A stretch of 64,000 nt of DNA from an uncultured Christensenella sp. (GCA_910585785.1 CAJUEV010000003.1:62001-126000), one strand, 5' to 3'; shown: positions 27,701 through 36,495, counted from the stretch's first letter. Numbers and translations: made by a program. Notes: generated from the letters alone by a model not told the origin.

Positions 27701-28869
27701 AAAAGCGTTTATTGGCTATTTTATTGATAATTTTTTCCGTATGTGTTTGTTGCGGCTTGGCGGCTTGCGGACAAGAACGTATGGACGAAGTAATTAAAAA
27801 CAACGGATACAAGTTGACGGTTACTTTGGACGCGGGAGAAGGTAAGTTCAACGATACGCAAAGCAGTACCCGTACGCTGTTTGTTAAACCCGATTCTAAA
27901 ATACCATATCCGGGGTATTCGGATATGCTTTATACCATACCTGAATGCACCCTGGCTAAGCATAAGGTGGAAGGCTGGTTTTACGGCGAAAAAAATGCCG
28001 AAACGGGAGAAATTACCTACGGCAGAGAATTTTCGTTTAAAGACGACAAGATAACCGAGGACGTCACTCTTTATGCAAAGTGGCAAAGGCGCGCCGTTTA
28101 CAGCGTTATTGTCAACGGCGAGGAAGCCGCGACTTACTTTGTGGACGAAGACAAACTTCAAAGTTTGGGAAGTTTTGCCTTGCAGGACCCCAAATGGGAA
28201 GGGCATACCTTTATGGGCTACGTCGACGAAAAGGGGGCGGCTTATGACTTGAACGCGCCGTATCCTTCCGACGGCAGGAAAGACGTGTTTGTTTATACTC
28301 GCTTTATTGAAGGTGAATACAAACTTGTATATACCGCAAAAGACTTTATAGACGGTATGAGCGCAACCAACGTTTCGCAAAATTTCTATCTGATGAACGA
28401 TATAGATTTGGCGGGTCAAACGTGGTTCGGCCCCAGCATATTCAGCGGAATTATTCAGGGCAACGGTTATACGGTGCGCAACTTATATTACGGCTTTGAA
28501 AGCGACAGCAGCCGAATTTCCGATATAGGGCTTTTCGGGCAGCTTGGTATTGCAAGCCGCGCAGCCGAAATTAAAAACGTAAGGTTTGAAAACGTAAAAT
28601 TAAACGTTTCGCTTAAAAACAATTTAAGGTCGGACTGCAATATAGGTTTGCTTTGCGGAACGGTCGCAAATTTAAAAATCGAAAACGTTGAATTTGCGGA
28701 TTGCGCCGTAACTTTTACGGAAGGAAGTCTTGAAAAAGCAAGTTACAGGGGGCTTTCGGTTCAGGCGCCGTACTATTACGGCTTTGTATCCGCAGGAACG
28801 GGTAATTTGGTTTCCGACGGAATTACGGGTATTATCGTCCACCCCGCAGAATGGGACGGAAATATATAA
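27697..28869 (+). CDS. Lipoprotein with InlB B-repeat and GLUG-like region, 390 aa
   Basis: Start at 27697 in an ATGA overlap with the upstream gene; it gives a clean signal MKKRLLAILLII with lipid Cys24 in GLAAC. A longer upstream reading has no signal peptide and is rejected. Residues about 38-130 form one InlB B-repeat-like module ending DVTLYAKW, followed by a second half-module. From about residue 205 the YLMNDIDLAGQTW and FSGIIQGNGYTVRNL segments match the parallel-beta-helix GLUG-type pattern of surface proteins. It has no LRR, unlike its three neighbours. Fourteen bases separate it from the peptide-binding protein gene, tying the adhesin block to the transporter. Confidence 0.85.
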   Translation: MKKRLLAILLIIFSVCVCCGLAACGQERMDEVIKNNGYKLTVTLDAGEGKFNDTQSSTRTLFVKPDSKIPYPGYSDMLYTIPECTLAKHKVEGWFYGEKNAETGEITYGREFSFKDDKITEDVTLYAKWQRRAVYSVIVNGEEAATYFVDEDKLQSLGSFALQDPKWEGHTFMGYVDEKGAAYDLNAPYPSDGRKDVFVYTRFIEGEYKLVYTAKDFIDGMSATNVSQNFYLMNDIDLAGQTWFGPSIFSGIIQGNGYTVRNLYYGFESDSSRISDIGLFGQLGIASRAAEIKNVRFENVKLNVSLKNNLRSDCNIGLLCGTVANLKIENVEFADCAVTFTEGSLEKASYRGLSVQAPYYYGFVSAGTGNLVSDGITGIIVHPAEWDGNI

Positions 28870-28883
28870 ACGGAGGATAAAAA

Positions 28884-31451
28884 ATGAAAAAGATTAAAAC
28901 GATAGCGCTTGCTTGCGGAATTGTAATGTGCGCTTCTGCGACGATGCCTTTACTTACCGGATGCGGTGCAAAAATCAGCAACGAAACTACGCCGCTTGTA
29001 TTCAGCTCGCAGGAGTTTGACGGCGTGTTCAACTCTTTCTATTCCACAAACGCTTCGGATTCGGAAATCGCGGGAATGACCCAGATTTCAATGCTTTCCG
29101 CAGACGCGGACGGAAAAGTCGCTTGCGGCGACGCCGAGCCCGTTGTAGTTAAAGATTACAATACGGTTATGTACGATAAAAACGGCAACGTTTCAACCGA
29201 CGGCGACAAGGACGGAAAGACGGTATACCAGTTTATAATTAAAAAGGGTATAAAGTTTTCGGACGGACAGGACCTCACCATAAAGGACGTTTTGTTCAGC
29301 CTCTATACATATCTTGACCCCGTTTATACCGGTTCGTCCACAATTTACTCAACCGATATTCAGGGGCTTGCAAAATACAGATTGCAAAATCCGCTTGCTA
29401 CGGGCGATATTTCGGACGCGGAATCAGGCTTCGAAGAAGGTTTTCAGCAAAGCGCGGAAGACAGAATTGCCGATTTGGTTGATTATCTGGACGGGAAGTA
29501 TACGCCTGCTGCCGACGAACTTGAAAGGATACAAAAAGATATTGAAACGGTTAAAAAAGAGTTTAAAAACGAACTTACGTCCGACTGGAACACCTGCTCC
29601 GACCAGATAGAAAGCTATCAAAAAGAGTATAAGCTTCAATACGGCGGGCAGGAGTGGGAAATTTTCTGCATTATGGAAGGGATGATAACCGTTCAAAAAA
29701 ATTCCTTGGGCTATCCCAAAAAGGAGAACGGTTTAAAACTTCTTGATTATGCGGGTATAAATTACCAGGGCAAAACGAAGGAAGAAGTTGTAAACGAAGT
29801 TTACAATTCCGTAATTTTCAACGACGCGGCGGTGGCGGACGTGGTTACCGGCGGTTGGGCAACTGCGGGAACCATTAAAACGCTGTTTGCAGCGGAAGCA
29901 AAGGCAAAGTACTTTGACGAATTGAAGGAAGAAAACGGCGGTAAACTCATCGTTCCCAATATCGAGGGGATACAGGCGCTTAAAGGCGACCAATATCTGG
30001 GTGACGGCGAATACGACGATTACGATATGTTGCAGATTACCATAAACGGAGTAGACCCCAAAGCGATATGGAACTTCGGTTTCACCGTAGCGCCTCTGCA
30101 TTATTATTCCGGTACGTATAAAGGCGAAAACTATGTAGAGTTGGCAAAAACCGAAAAGGACAACTTCGGAGTTTGCTTCGGGGATATCAACTTTTACGAA
30201 ACAGTCGTTAAAGCAAAAAACAGCGTTCCTATGGGCGCTGGTATGTATAAAGCGAGTACTTTGCAGTCTTCCCGTAAAAGCAAGTCTTACGACGCGTCCG
30301 ACGCGGAAGGTTTTAAAGAACTTAAAGACGGGTTTTTCAAAGACAATATAGTTTATTTTGAAAGAAACGACTATTTTAAAACGGTAATGAATCCCGGACA
30401 GAACTGCAAAATAAAGTACGTGCGTTATAAAGTTGTCAGCGCAAATAATATAATGAACGCGCTGCTCAGTAAAAACACCAAAAATCAGATTCATTACGCC
30501 GACCCTTCGGCAACACCCGCCAACATTACGGCGATTGACAAGTGCAATCACCTTTCACGTCAGCAAATAACCACAAACGGTTACGGTTATATAGGACTTA
30601 ACGCTCGTTACATAAACGATATTTATGTCAGAAGGGCGATAATGTCCACATTTAACGCCGAACTTGTAAAAAGTTATTATCCTTCTGGCTCGGTAGACAC
30701 CATAACCCGCCCCATCACTAAGAATTCGTGGGTAAACAACGCGTATGAAGAGGCGGGCATACCCGAATTAAACGAGGTTACCGCGCCCCCCGTTTATCCT
30801 TACGATAAAGACTTTAACACGGGTAAAAAGATTTTGGAGGACGCAGGATATACGTACGACCAGGCAAATAAGCAGTGGTCTTTAAGGGGACAGGCTTGCG
30901 ACCTTACTTATACGTTTACCATCGCCGGCGATTCAATGGACCATCCCGCTTATCAGGTAATGTATAACGCATCTAAAATTCTGAACGCGAACGGCTTTAA
31001 TATCACAGTAAAAACTTCGGCAAACGCTTTAAGAGATTTGGCAAGCGGAACGCTTACGTGCTGGGCTGCGGCGTGGTCGTCCACTATAGACCCCGATATG
31101 TATCAGGTTTACCACAAAAACTCAAAGGCTTCCAGCGTCAGGGCGTGGGGTTACGATTATATGATAACGGAGGGTAACGGCTCGTCTGAGGAATTGAAGA
31201 TAATACGCGAACTTTCCGACCTTATCGACGCGGGACGCGAAACCCTTAAAGAGAGTGAGCGTACGGCAATTTACAGAGACGCGCTTGACCTTATAATGGA
31301 CCTTGCGGTTGAATTCCCTCTTTATCAAAGAAGGGATATGTACGTTTATAACACTAACATAATAGACGTAAACACGTTAAACGACAGGTGCACCGCATAC
31401 AGCGGACCTATGTCTCGTTTGTGGGAAATAGGCTTAAACGAATCCAAATAA
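28884..31451 (+). CDS. oppA: Oligopeptide ABC transporter substrate-binding lipoprotein (SBP family 5), enlarged
   Basis: Signal peptide with lipobox LLTGC (lipid Cys27). SBP_bac_5 features are the FSDGQDLTIKDVLFSL segment near residue 130, APLHYYSG in the middle, and YVRRAIMSTFNAELV plus the KKILEDAGY segment in lobe II. It binds peptides and passes them to OppBC. At 855 residues it is about 250-300 longer than usual; the excess sits between about residues 170 and 360 and includes a Lys/Glu-rich helical stretch (LERIQKDIETVKKEF). A GGAGG site lies eight bases before the ATG, and the gene follows a surface lipoprotein gene by 14 bases. A 12-bp hairpin after it separates it from oppB. Confidence 0.9.
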   Translation: MKKIKTIALACGIVMCASATMPLLTGCGAKISNETTPLVFSSQEFDGVFNSFYSTNASDSEIAGMTQISMLSADADGKVACGDAEPVVVKDYNTVMYDKNGNVSTDGDKDGKTVYQFIIKKGIKFSDGQDLTIKDVLFSLYTYLDPVYTGSSTIYSTDIQGLAKYRLQNPLATGDISDAESGFEEGFQQSAEDRIADLVDYLDGKYTPAADELERIQKDIETVKKEFKNELTSDWNTCSDQIESYQKEYKLQYGGQEWEIFCIMEGMITVQKNSLGYPKKENGLKLLDYAGINYQGKTKEEVVNEVYNSVIFNDAAVADVVTGGWATAGTIKTLFAAEAKAKYFDELKEENGGKLIVPNIEGIQALKGDQYLGDGEYDDYDMLQITINGVDPKAIWNFGFTVAPLHYYSGTYKGENYVELAKTEKDNFGVCFGDINFYETVVKAKNSVPMGAGMYKASTLQSSRKSKSYDASDAEGFKELKDGFFKDNIVYFERNDYFKTVMNPGQNCKIKYVRYKVVSANNIMNALLSKNTKNQIHYADPSATPANITAIDKCNHLSRQQITTNGYGYIGLNARYINDIYVRRAIMSTFNAELVKSYYPSGSVDTITRPITKNSWVNNAYEEAGIPELNEVTAPPVYPYDKDFNTGKKILEDAGYTYDQANKQWSLRGQACDLTYTFTIAGDSMDHPAYQVMYNASKILNANGFNITVKTSANALRDLASGTLTCWAAAWSSTIDPDMYQVYHKNSKASSVRAWGYDYMITEGNGSSEELKIIRELSDLIDAGRETLKESERTAIYRDALDLIMDLAVEFPLYQRRDMYVYNTNIIDVNTLNDRCTAYSGPMSRLWEIGLNESK

Positions 31452-31458
31452 AGTAAAG

Positions 31459-31493
31459 GTTTTACCCGCCTTGACAAGCGGGGCGGGTAAAAC
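31459..31493 (+). repeat. Intercistronic hairpin between oppA and oppB
   Basis: Perfect 12-bp stem GTTTTACCCGCC/GGCGGGTAAAAC with an 11-base loop and no T-run after it. Such hairpins commonly protect the upstream message from 3' decay, giving more binding protein than permease; here that is inference. Confidence 0.7.
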
Positions 31494-31509
31494 TTATCAA
31501 GGGTAGCAA

Positions 31510-32499
31510 ATGTTAAAGTATGTAATTAAAAGATTGCTTTTATCCGTATTGATATTGTTCGGCGTTTCAATAATTTTGTACACGTTGGTAAGGCTTATGC
31601 CCGACGACTACGTCGCCGCGAAGTTTACAAACGTTTTTACGCAGGCGGGACTTGATTTGGAGGAAGCGCTTGCGCAAATGCGCGCCAACTACGGTTTGGA
31701 TAAAGGCATAATAGCGGGTTATTTTTCTTGGCTGGGCGATGTTTTTAAAGGCGATTTGGGATATAGTTTCCAGTATCAAAGACCCGTAAGCGAAGTTATT
31801 TGGCAGAATATGGGCACTTCTTTCGCGATAGCGCTTATAAGCCTTATTCTGTATTTTTCAGCGGCGATTCCGTTGGGAATAAGGGCGGCTGTAAAACAAT
31901 ACAGCATATTCGATTACGTTACCACGTTTATAACAATGCTCGGTATTTCGTTGCCGTCGTTTTTCTTCGCCGCGCTTATGATAAAGTTGTTTGCGGTTGA
32001 TTTAGGGTGGTTCGACTCGGCGTTGGGTTTGCTTTCGGCAGGCTTTACGGGCAACGGGTTTGAAAAATTTTTGGATATGTGCTGGCACCTTGTCCTGCCT
32101 ATACTCGTAGTAGTTATTTTAAACATAGGCAGCATAATGCGCTATACGCGTACAAACACGCTTGAAGTGCTTAACGCGGACTACATAAGGACGGCGCGCG
32201 CAAAGGGGCTTTCCGAGCGCACGGTAATTTATAAGCACGCTTTCAGAAACACTATGATTCCGCTTGTAACAATGATGGCGGGAATACTGCCGGGACTTTT
32301 CGGCGGTTCTATGATTATAGAACAGGTTTTCGGTATACCCGGTATCGGACAAAAGGCATATCTTGCGCTTAAAGCGGGCGATATACCGTTTATTATGGGC
32401 TATAATATGTTTCTTGCTATACTTACGGTAATAGGCATACTTTTGTCTGATTTGATGTACGCGGTTGTCGACCCGCGCGTAAAATTATTCAAAAAATAA
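31510..32499 (+). CDS. oppB: Oligopeptide ABC transporter permease OppB
   Basis: 329 residues, six membrane helices, in the BPD_transp_1 family. The N-terminal helix (LSVLILFGVSIILYTLVRLMP) and the YGLDKGIIAGYFSWLGDVFKGDLGYS-type region (in part) are the usual OppB/DppB opening. The cytoplasmic EAA loop reads LNADYIRTARAKGLS, where the coupling helix meets the ATPases, and the end has the PGIGQKAYLALKAGD segment. An AAGGG site precedes the ATG. It pairs with OppC to form the membrane channel. Confidence 0.93.
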   Translation: MLKYVIKRLLLSVLILFGVSIILYTLVRLMPDDYVAAKFTNVFTQAGLDLEEALAQMRANYGLDKGIIAGYFSWLGDVFKGDLGYSFQYQRPVSEVIWQNMGTSFAIALISLILYFSAAIPLGIRAAVKQYSIFDYVTTFITMLGISLPSFFFAALMIKLFAVDLGWFDSALGLLSAGFTGNGFEKFLDMCWHLVLPILVVVILNIGSIMRYTRTNTLEVLNADYIRTARAKGLSERTVIYKHAFRNTMIPLVTMMAGILPGLFGGSMIIEQVFGIPGIGQKAYLALKAGDIPFIMGYNMFLAILTVIGILLSDLMYAVVDPRVKLFKK

Positions 32500-32513
32500 G
32501 GAGGGCGTGAAAA

Positions 32514-33587
32514 ATGGAAAACAAAGATAATTCCCAAATCGATTTGCAAGAACAATCCGCGCCCGAAGAAGCGCTTCAAACCGTGGGCGATGTTGAAAAC
32601 CTTTCCGACAGAGCAAAAATAATTTCACCTGGCAAACTGGTGCTTAAACGCTTTTTCCGCTCTAAACTTTCCGTAATAGGATTGGTTATGATAGTTGCGC
32701 TGTTTATGTTTTCGTTTATAGGTCCGCTTTTTTCGCCTTACAGCGAAACGGATGTGGATAGCGACGGCGGAGCGGTGGAAGTTGTAACAAATCAGATTAC
32801 TTATGTGGACGAAGAAGGAAACGAGTATATTGTTTACGACGTAATTTATTCTTATCCCGATATAAACCGCCTTGCATATCCTTCTTTACAACACTGGTTC
32901 GGTACTGACGACCAGGGGATGGACGTGCTTACAAGGCTTATGTACGGGGGAAGAATTTCGCTTTCAATTGGCTTTATAGTCGTTATCTTAGAAACGCTGA
33001 TAGGCATTTTACTTGGCGGCTTGGCGGGCTACTTCGGCAAATGGGTGGATATGGTGATTATGCGTATAGTCGATATTTTCAGCTGCATTCCGTCGTTGCC
33101 AATACTGCTTATAGCCAGCGCGCTTATTGAAGCCAACGGCGTAGACCCGAAAAATCAGATTTATTACCTGATGGTAATACTGACGTTTTTCGGTTGGTCT
33201 GGCACGGCACGCATTGTGCGAGGGCAAATATTGTCTTTGCGCGAGCAAGAATATATGACTGCCGCGACGGCTGCGGGGCTTTCTACAAGGCGTAAAATTT
33301 TCAATCATCTTATTCCTAACGTTATGCCTCAACTTATAGTTTCAATGACTTTGGGTTTGGGCGGAGTTATTCTTATGGAATCGTCGCTGTCGTATCTGGG
33401 CTTGGGTATTCCTTTCCCGTACGCTGCGTGGGGAACGATGATAGGAAGGATAGAGTCCTTCGATATTCTCGTTAATCACTTCCATTTATGGGGTCCTCCC
33501 GGTTTTTGCATTATGATGGCGGTGTTAGGCTTTAACTTTATCGGCGACGGTTTAAGAGACGCGTTTGACCCTAAGATGAAGAGGTAA
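32514..33587 (+). CDS. oppC: Oligopeptide ABC transporter permease OppC with extracytoplasmic insertion
   Basis: 357 residues. A charged N-tail of about 40 residues precedes KLVLKRFFRSKLSVIGL, the usual OppC_N start. Between the first helix and the HWFGTDDQGMDVLTRLMYG motif lies an extra extracytoplasmic stretch (about residues 78-118, SDGGAVEVVTNQITYVD) that is longer than in typical OppC. The EAA loop reads LREQEYMTAATAAGLS. The start is fixed by an AAGGAGGG site. It forms the channel with OppB and is followed at once by oppD. Confidence 0.92.
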   Translation: MENKDNSQIDLQEQSAPEEALQTVGDVENLSDRAKIISPGKLVLKRFFRSKLSVIGLVMIVALFMFSFIGPLFSPYSETDVDSDGGAVEVVTNQITYVDEEGNEYIVYDVIYSYPDINRLAYPSLQHWFGTDDQGMDVLTRLMYGGRISLSIGFIVVILETLIGILLGGLAGYFGKWVDMVIMRIVDIFSCIPSLPILLIASALIEANGVDPKNQIYYLMVILTFFGWSGTARIVRGQILSLREQEYMTAATAAGLSTRRKIFNHLIPNVMPQLIVSMTLGLGGVILMESSLSYLGLGIPFPYAAWGTMIGRIESFDILVNHFHLWGPPGFCIMMAVLGFNFIGDGLRDAFDPKMKR

Positions 33588-33593
33588 TTGATT

Positions 33594-34919
33594 ATGGCAG
33601 AATCAAAGAAAAACGCGCACTATCTTTCCGCAAAGGAACTGAGGGAAATTGCGCGCGAAAACAACCGACAGATTAAGCGGTTGGAAAAATATAAAAAAAG
33701 AAAAGCCTCTTGCGAAGAATTTACAACTCAAATGCAGGATGAAAACAACATAGTCGAGTTTGAAGATTTAAAAACATATTTCTTTTCGGACGCGGGCGTG
33801 GTTAAGGCTGTGGACGGAGTTAGTTTTTCGATTCCGCGCGGCTCGATAGTAGGCGTTGTGGGCGAATCCGGTTGCGGTAAATCGGTTACTTCGCTTTCGC
33901 TTATGCGTTTGGTTCAGGCGCCTCACGGGCAAATTGTTTCGGGAAGCATCAGGTTTGCCACGCAGGATTACGAACGCGACGAAAAGGGAAAAGTTATCCC
34001 CGTTTATGAGACGGAAGTTATTGACGGCGAAGAGAAGATTAAATACGAAAAGAAGACTGTAAAGGGCAAAGAAGTTGACGTTCCTGTACAGAAGATTGAC
34101 GAAAAGGGCAGACCTGTTTTTAAACTGAAAGACGTTGTTTACGATATTGCGAAAATGCCCGACAGAGAATTGGGACGTATACGCGGCAGAGAAATAGCGA
34201 TGATTTTTCAGGAGCCTATGACGTCGCTTAATCCCGTTTTCACTATCGGCAACCAGCTTGACGAAATGATAATGCTGCATACGCCCGACTGTACAAAGCA
34301 ATATGCGAAAGAACGCAGTATAAAGATGCTTGAAATGGTTGGTATTGCAATGCCCGAGGACGTATATAAACGTTACCCGCACGAACTTTCGGGCGGAATG
34401 CGTCAGCGCGTGATGATTGCCATTTCGCTTTCGTGTTCGCCCAAACTTATAATAGCAGACGAGCCGACTACCGCGCTTGACGTAACCATACAGGCGCAAA
34501 TTTTGGATTTGCTGCGCAATATACGCAAGGATATAGACGGTTCTATTATGCTGATTACTCACGATTTGGGAGTAATTGCCGAAACTGCGGATTTGGTTGT
34601 GGTTATGTATGCGGGCAGAGTAATAGAAAGCGGCACCGTGGACGAAATTTTTGATAACCCTTTGCATCCTTACACCATAGGTTTGCAAAAAAGCAAGCCC
34701 GTAATAAACCGAAAATGCGACAGATTGTACAGTATTCCGGGACAGGTTCCAAATCCCGTTGATATGCCCGATTATTGCTATTTCCGCGACCGCTGCAACC
34801 GTTGTACGGAAAAATGCGGAAGCGGTTATCCGCAAACCGTTCAGGTTACCCCTACGCACAGCGTGGCTTGCTATTTGTATGAAAACGCGGAGGTAAACAA
34901 TGCCGAAAAACAAAAGTGA
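33594..34919 (+). CDS. oppD: Oligopeptide ABC transporter ATPase OppD with an insertion in the nucleotide-binding domain
   Basis: 441 residues from the ATG at 33594, chosen for the GAGG site nine bases upstream; a TTG at 33588 is less likely. Walker A GESGCGKS is at 90-97, the Q-loop IFQEP begins at about 203, the signature LSGGMRQRV at 265, and Walker B LIIADEPTTALD follows. The end carries the oligopeptide-type C-terminal domain with four cysteines (CYFRDRCNRC...C) that in relatives bind an iron-sulfur cluster. About 55-60 extra residues lie between Walker A and the Q-loop, rich in Lys, Glu and Val (YETEVIDGEEKIKYEKK), and the N-terminal 50 residues are also additional. It overlaps oppF by 20 bases. 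Confidence 0.92.
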   Translation: MAESKKNAHYLSAKELREIARENNRQIKRLEKYKKRKASCEEFTTQMQDENNIVEFEDLKTYFFSDAGVVKAVDGVSFSIPRGSIVGVVGESGCGKSVTSLSLMRLVQAPHGQIVSGSIRFATQDYERDEKGKVIPVYETEVIDGEEKIKYEKKTVKGKEVDVPVQKIDEKGRPVFKLKDVVYDIAKMPDRELGRIRGREIAMIFQEPMTSLNPVFTIGNQLDEMIMLHTPDCTKQYAKERSIKMLEMVGIAMPEDVYKRYPHELSGGMRQRVMIAISLSCSPKLIIADEPTTALDVTIQAQILDLLRNIRKDIDGSIMLITHDLGVIAETADLVVVMYAGRVIESGTVDEIFDNPLHPYTIGLQKSKPVINRKCDRLYSIPGQVPNPVDMPDYCYFRDRCNRCTEKCGSGYPQTVQVTPTHSVACYLYENAEVNNAEKQK

Positions 34920-36093
34920 AATTGAAAAAAACGTTGCTTCCGCAGACGAAACCGAAATGATTAAAACCGAAACGGCGGATTTGGCGGAAACAGCCGACAA
35001 CTCGACGGTAATAACCGAAACCGAAGTTGAAAATGTTACGGCAAAGAAAGACAAAAAAAGCGTAAAAAAGTTTTTTGAGGATATTTTCGGAAAAAAAGAG
35101 AAGCCTGTTGAAGAAAGTATTGAAGTCGACCCGGAATGCGTTTTACAGGTAAAAAATCTGAAAAAAGTCTTTGTGCTGGAAACAACTTTGCTGGGTAAGC
35201 CTAAAAAGGTTCTTAAAGCGGTTGACGGCGTTACTTTGAACATAAAAAAGGGTAAAACGTTGGGAATAGTGGGTGAAAGCGGTTGCGGTAAAACCACGCT
35301 AGGGCGCACTATTTTAAGGCTGCACGAGCCGACTTCGGGAAAAGTATTGTTTGAGGGGCAAGACGTAGCCAAATTAAAGGCGAAAGCGCTTAACGCACTT
35401 CGCCCCAGAATGCAGATAATTTTTCAGGACCCGTATTCTTCGTTGTCGCCCAGAATGCCTGTCGGCGCAATTATTGGCGAAGCGGTAAAAGAGCATAAAT
35501 TAGTGCCGAAATCCGAATACCGCGCTTATATTCTTGACATAATGCGCAAGTGCGGGCTGCAACCTCATTATTTTGACAGGTATCCGCACGAGTTTTCCGG
35601 CGGGCAGCGCCAACGTATTTGTATTGCGCGCGCGTTGGCTATGAAGCCTTCGTTTGTGGTATGCGACGAGCCCGTTTCTGCGTTGGACGTTTCCATACAG
35701 GCGCAGATTATAAATCTTTTAAAGGATATTCAGGAAGAAACAGGCATAACGTATATGTTTATTTCTCACGATTTATCGGTGGTTGAACATATTTCGGACG
35801 AAGTGGGCGTTATGTATTTGGGCACTATGATGGAATACGCGCGTAAGGAGCAGATTTTTGCCAACCCGCTTCATCCGTATACGGAAGCGCTTTTTTCCGC
35901 CGTGCCCGTGCCCGACCCGCATACAAAAGTGCGCAGAATTATTTTGGAAGGGGATATTCCAAGCCCTTCAAATCCTCCTAAGGGTTGCAAATTTCATACC
36001 CGTTGCAGACGTTGTATGGATATTTGCCGCGAAGCGGCTCCCGAATATAAAGAAGTAGAGGAAGGGCACTTTGTAGCTTGTCACCTTTATTGA
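34900..36093 (+). CDS. oppF: Oligopeptide ABC transporter ATPase OppF with N-terminal extension
   Basis: 397 residues. The first 75 or so are low-complexity, Glu/Thr/Lys-rich (ETADLAETADNSTVITE) and are absent from ordinary OppF. The ATPase domain has Walker A GESGCGKTT at 125-133, a Q-loop IFQDPYSSL, signature FSGGQRQRI and Walker B FVVCDEPVSALD. The C-terminal oligopeptide domain has the cysteine set GCKFHTRCRRC. It pairs with OppD to power peptide uptake. The start lies inside the end of oppD behind a GGAGG site, a sign of coupled translation. Confidence 0.93.
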   Translation: MPKNKSEIEKNVASADETEMIKTETADLAETADNSTVITETEVENVTAKKDKKSVKKFFEDIFGKKEKPVEESIEVDPECVLQVKNLKKVFVLETTLLGKPKKVLKAVDGVTLNIKKGKTLGIVGESGCGKTTLGRTILRLHEPTSGKVLFEGQDVAKLKAKALNALRPRMQIIFQDPYSSLSPRMPVGAIIGEAVKEHKLVPKSEYRAYILDIMRKCGLQPHYFDRYPHEFSGGQRQRICIARALAMKPSFVVCDEPVSALDVSIQAQIINLLKDIQEETGITYMFISHDLSVVEHISDEVGVMYLGTMMEYARKEQIFANPLHPYTEALFSAVPVPDPHTKVRRIILEGDIPSPSNPPKGCKFHTRCRRCMDICREAAPEYKEVEEGHFVACHLY

Positions 36094-36102
36094 GGTTTTA
36101 TT

Positions 36103-36336
36103 ATGAAACAGAATTTTGAGGACGACGGCAGAACCGTCGCAAATATGGATGTTGAGGGAATGCCGCAGGGCTTTTCGCGCTTCCGTATCAAAAAAAACAA
36201 TAAAGGCAGCGATTTGACGAAAAAAGAGCGCAGAAAATTGATACGCGCGTATTTTTCGTTGTATATGCCGCGCCTTATTTGTATTGTGGCAGGGCTGGGC
36301 ATAACTTTTGTTTTGCTGTGGTTTTGGCTGAAATAA
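36103..36336 (+). CDS. Small single-pass membrane protein, 77 aa
   Basis: A 77-residue protein with a basic N-terminal half (FRIKKNNKGSD, KKERRKLIRAYF) and one hydrophobic helix at about residues 53-75. It sits nine bases after oppF behind a GAGG site and is last in the operon before a terminator. I do not recognise the family. Position and size suggest an accessory of the transporter, but that is inference only. Confidence 0.7.
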   Translation: MKQNFEDDGRTVANMDVEGMPQGFSRFRIKKNNKGSDLTKKERRKLIRAYFSLYMPRLICIVAGLGITFVLLWFWLK

Positions 36337-36356
36337 ATGCTTAAACGTTTGAAATA

Positions 36357-36394
36357 AGCCGTGCGGAATGCATATCCCGTGCGGCTGATTTTTT
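36357..36394 (+). terminator. Terminator of the surface-Opp locus
   Basis: A 10-bp stem AGCCGTGCGG/CCGTGCGGCT (two G-U pairs, 36357-36386) followed by GA and six T residues. It lies about 20 bases after the last gene of the locus. Confidence 0.8.
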
Positions 36395-36495
36395 GAAATT
36401 TGAAATAATGGGGAAATATTCACACGCTATATTTAACCTGCAAATTGCAATGATAAAAAATTTTTAACCGAGTTGTTTTACACAATAAAAAACGC

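Noticed and set aside
33768..35372. A 534-codon open frame on the minus strand across oppD and oppF
   Set aside because: It is antisense to two clear ATPase genes with all motifs; its composition (Phe, Tyr, Asn, Arg runs) is that of a shadow frame.
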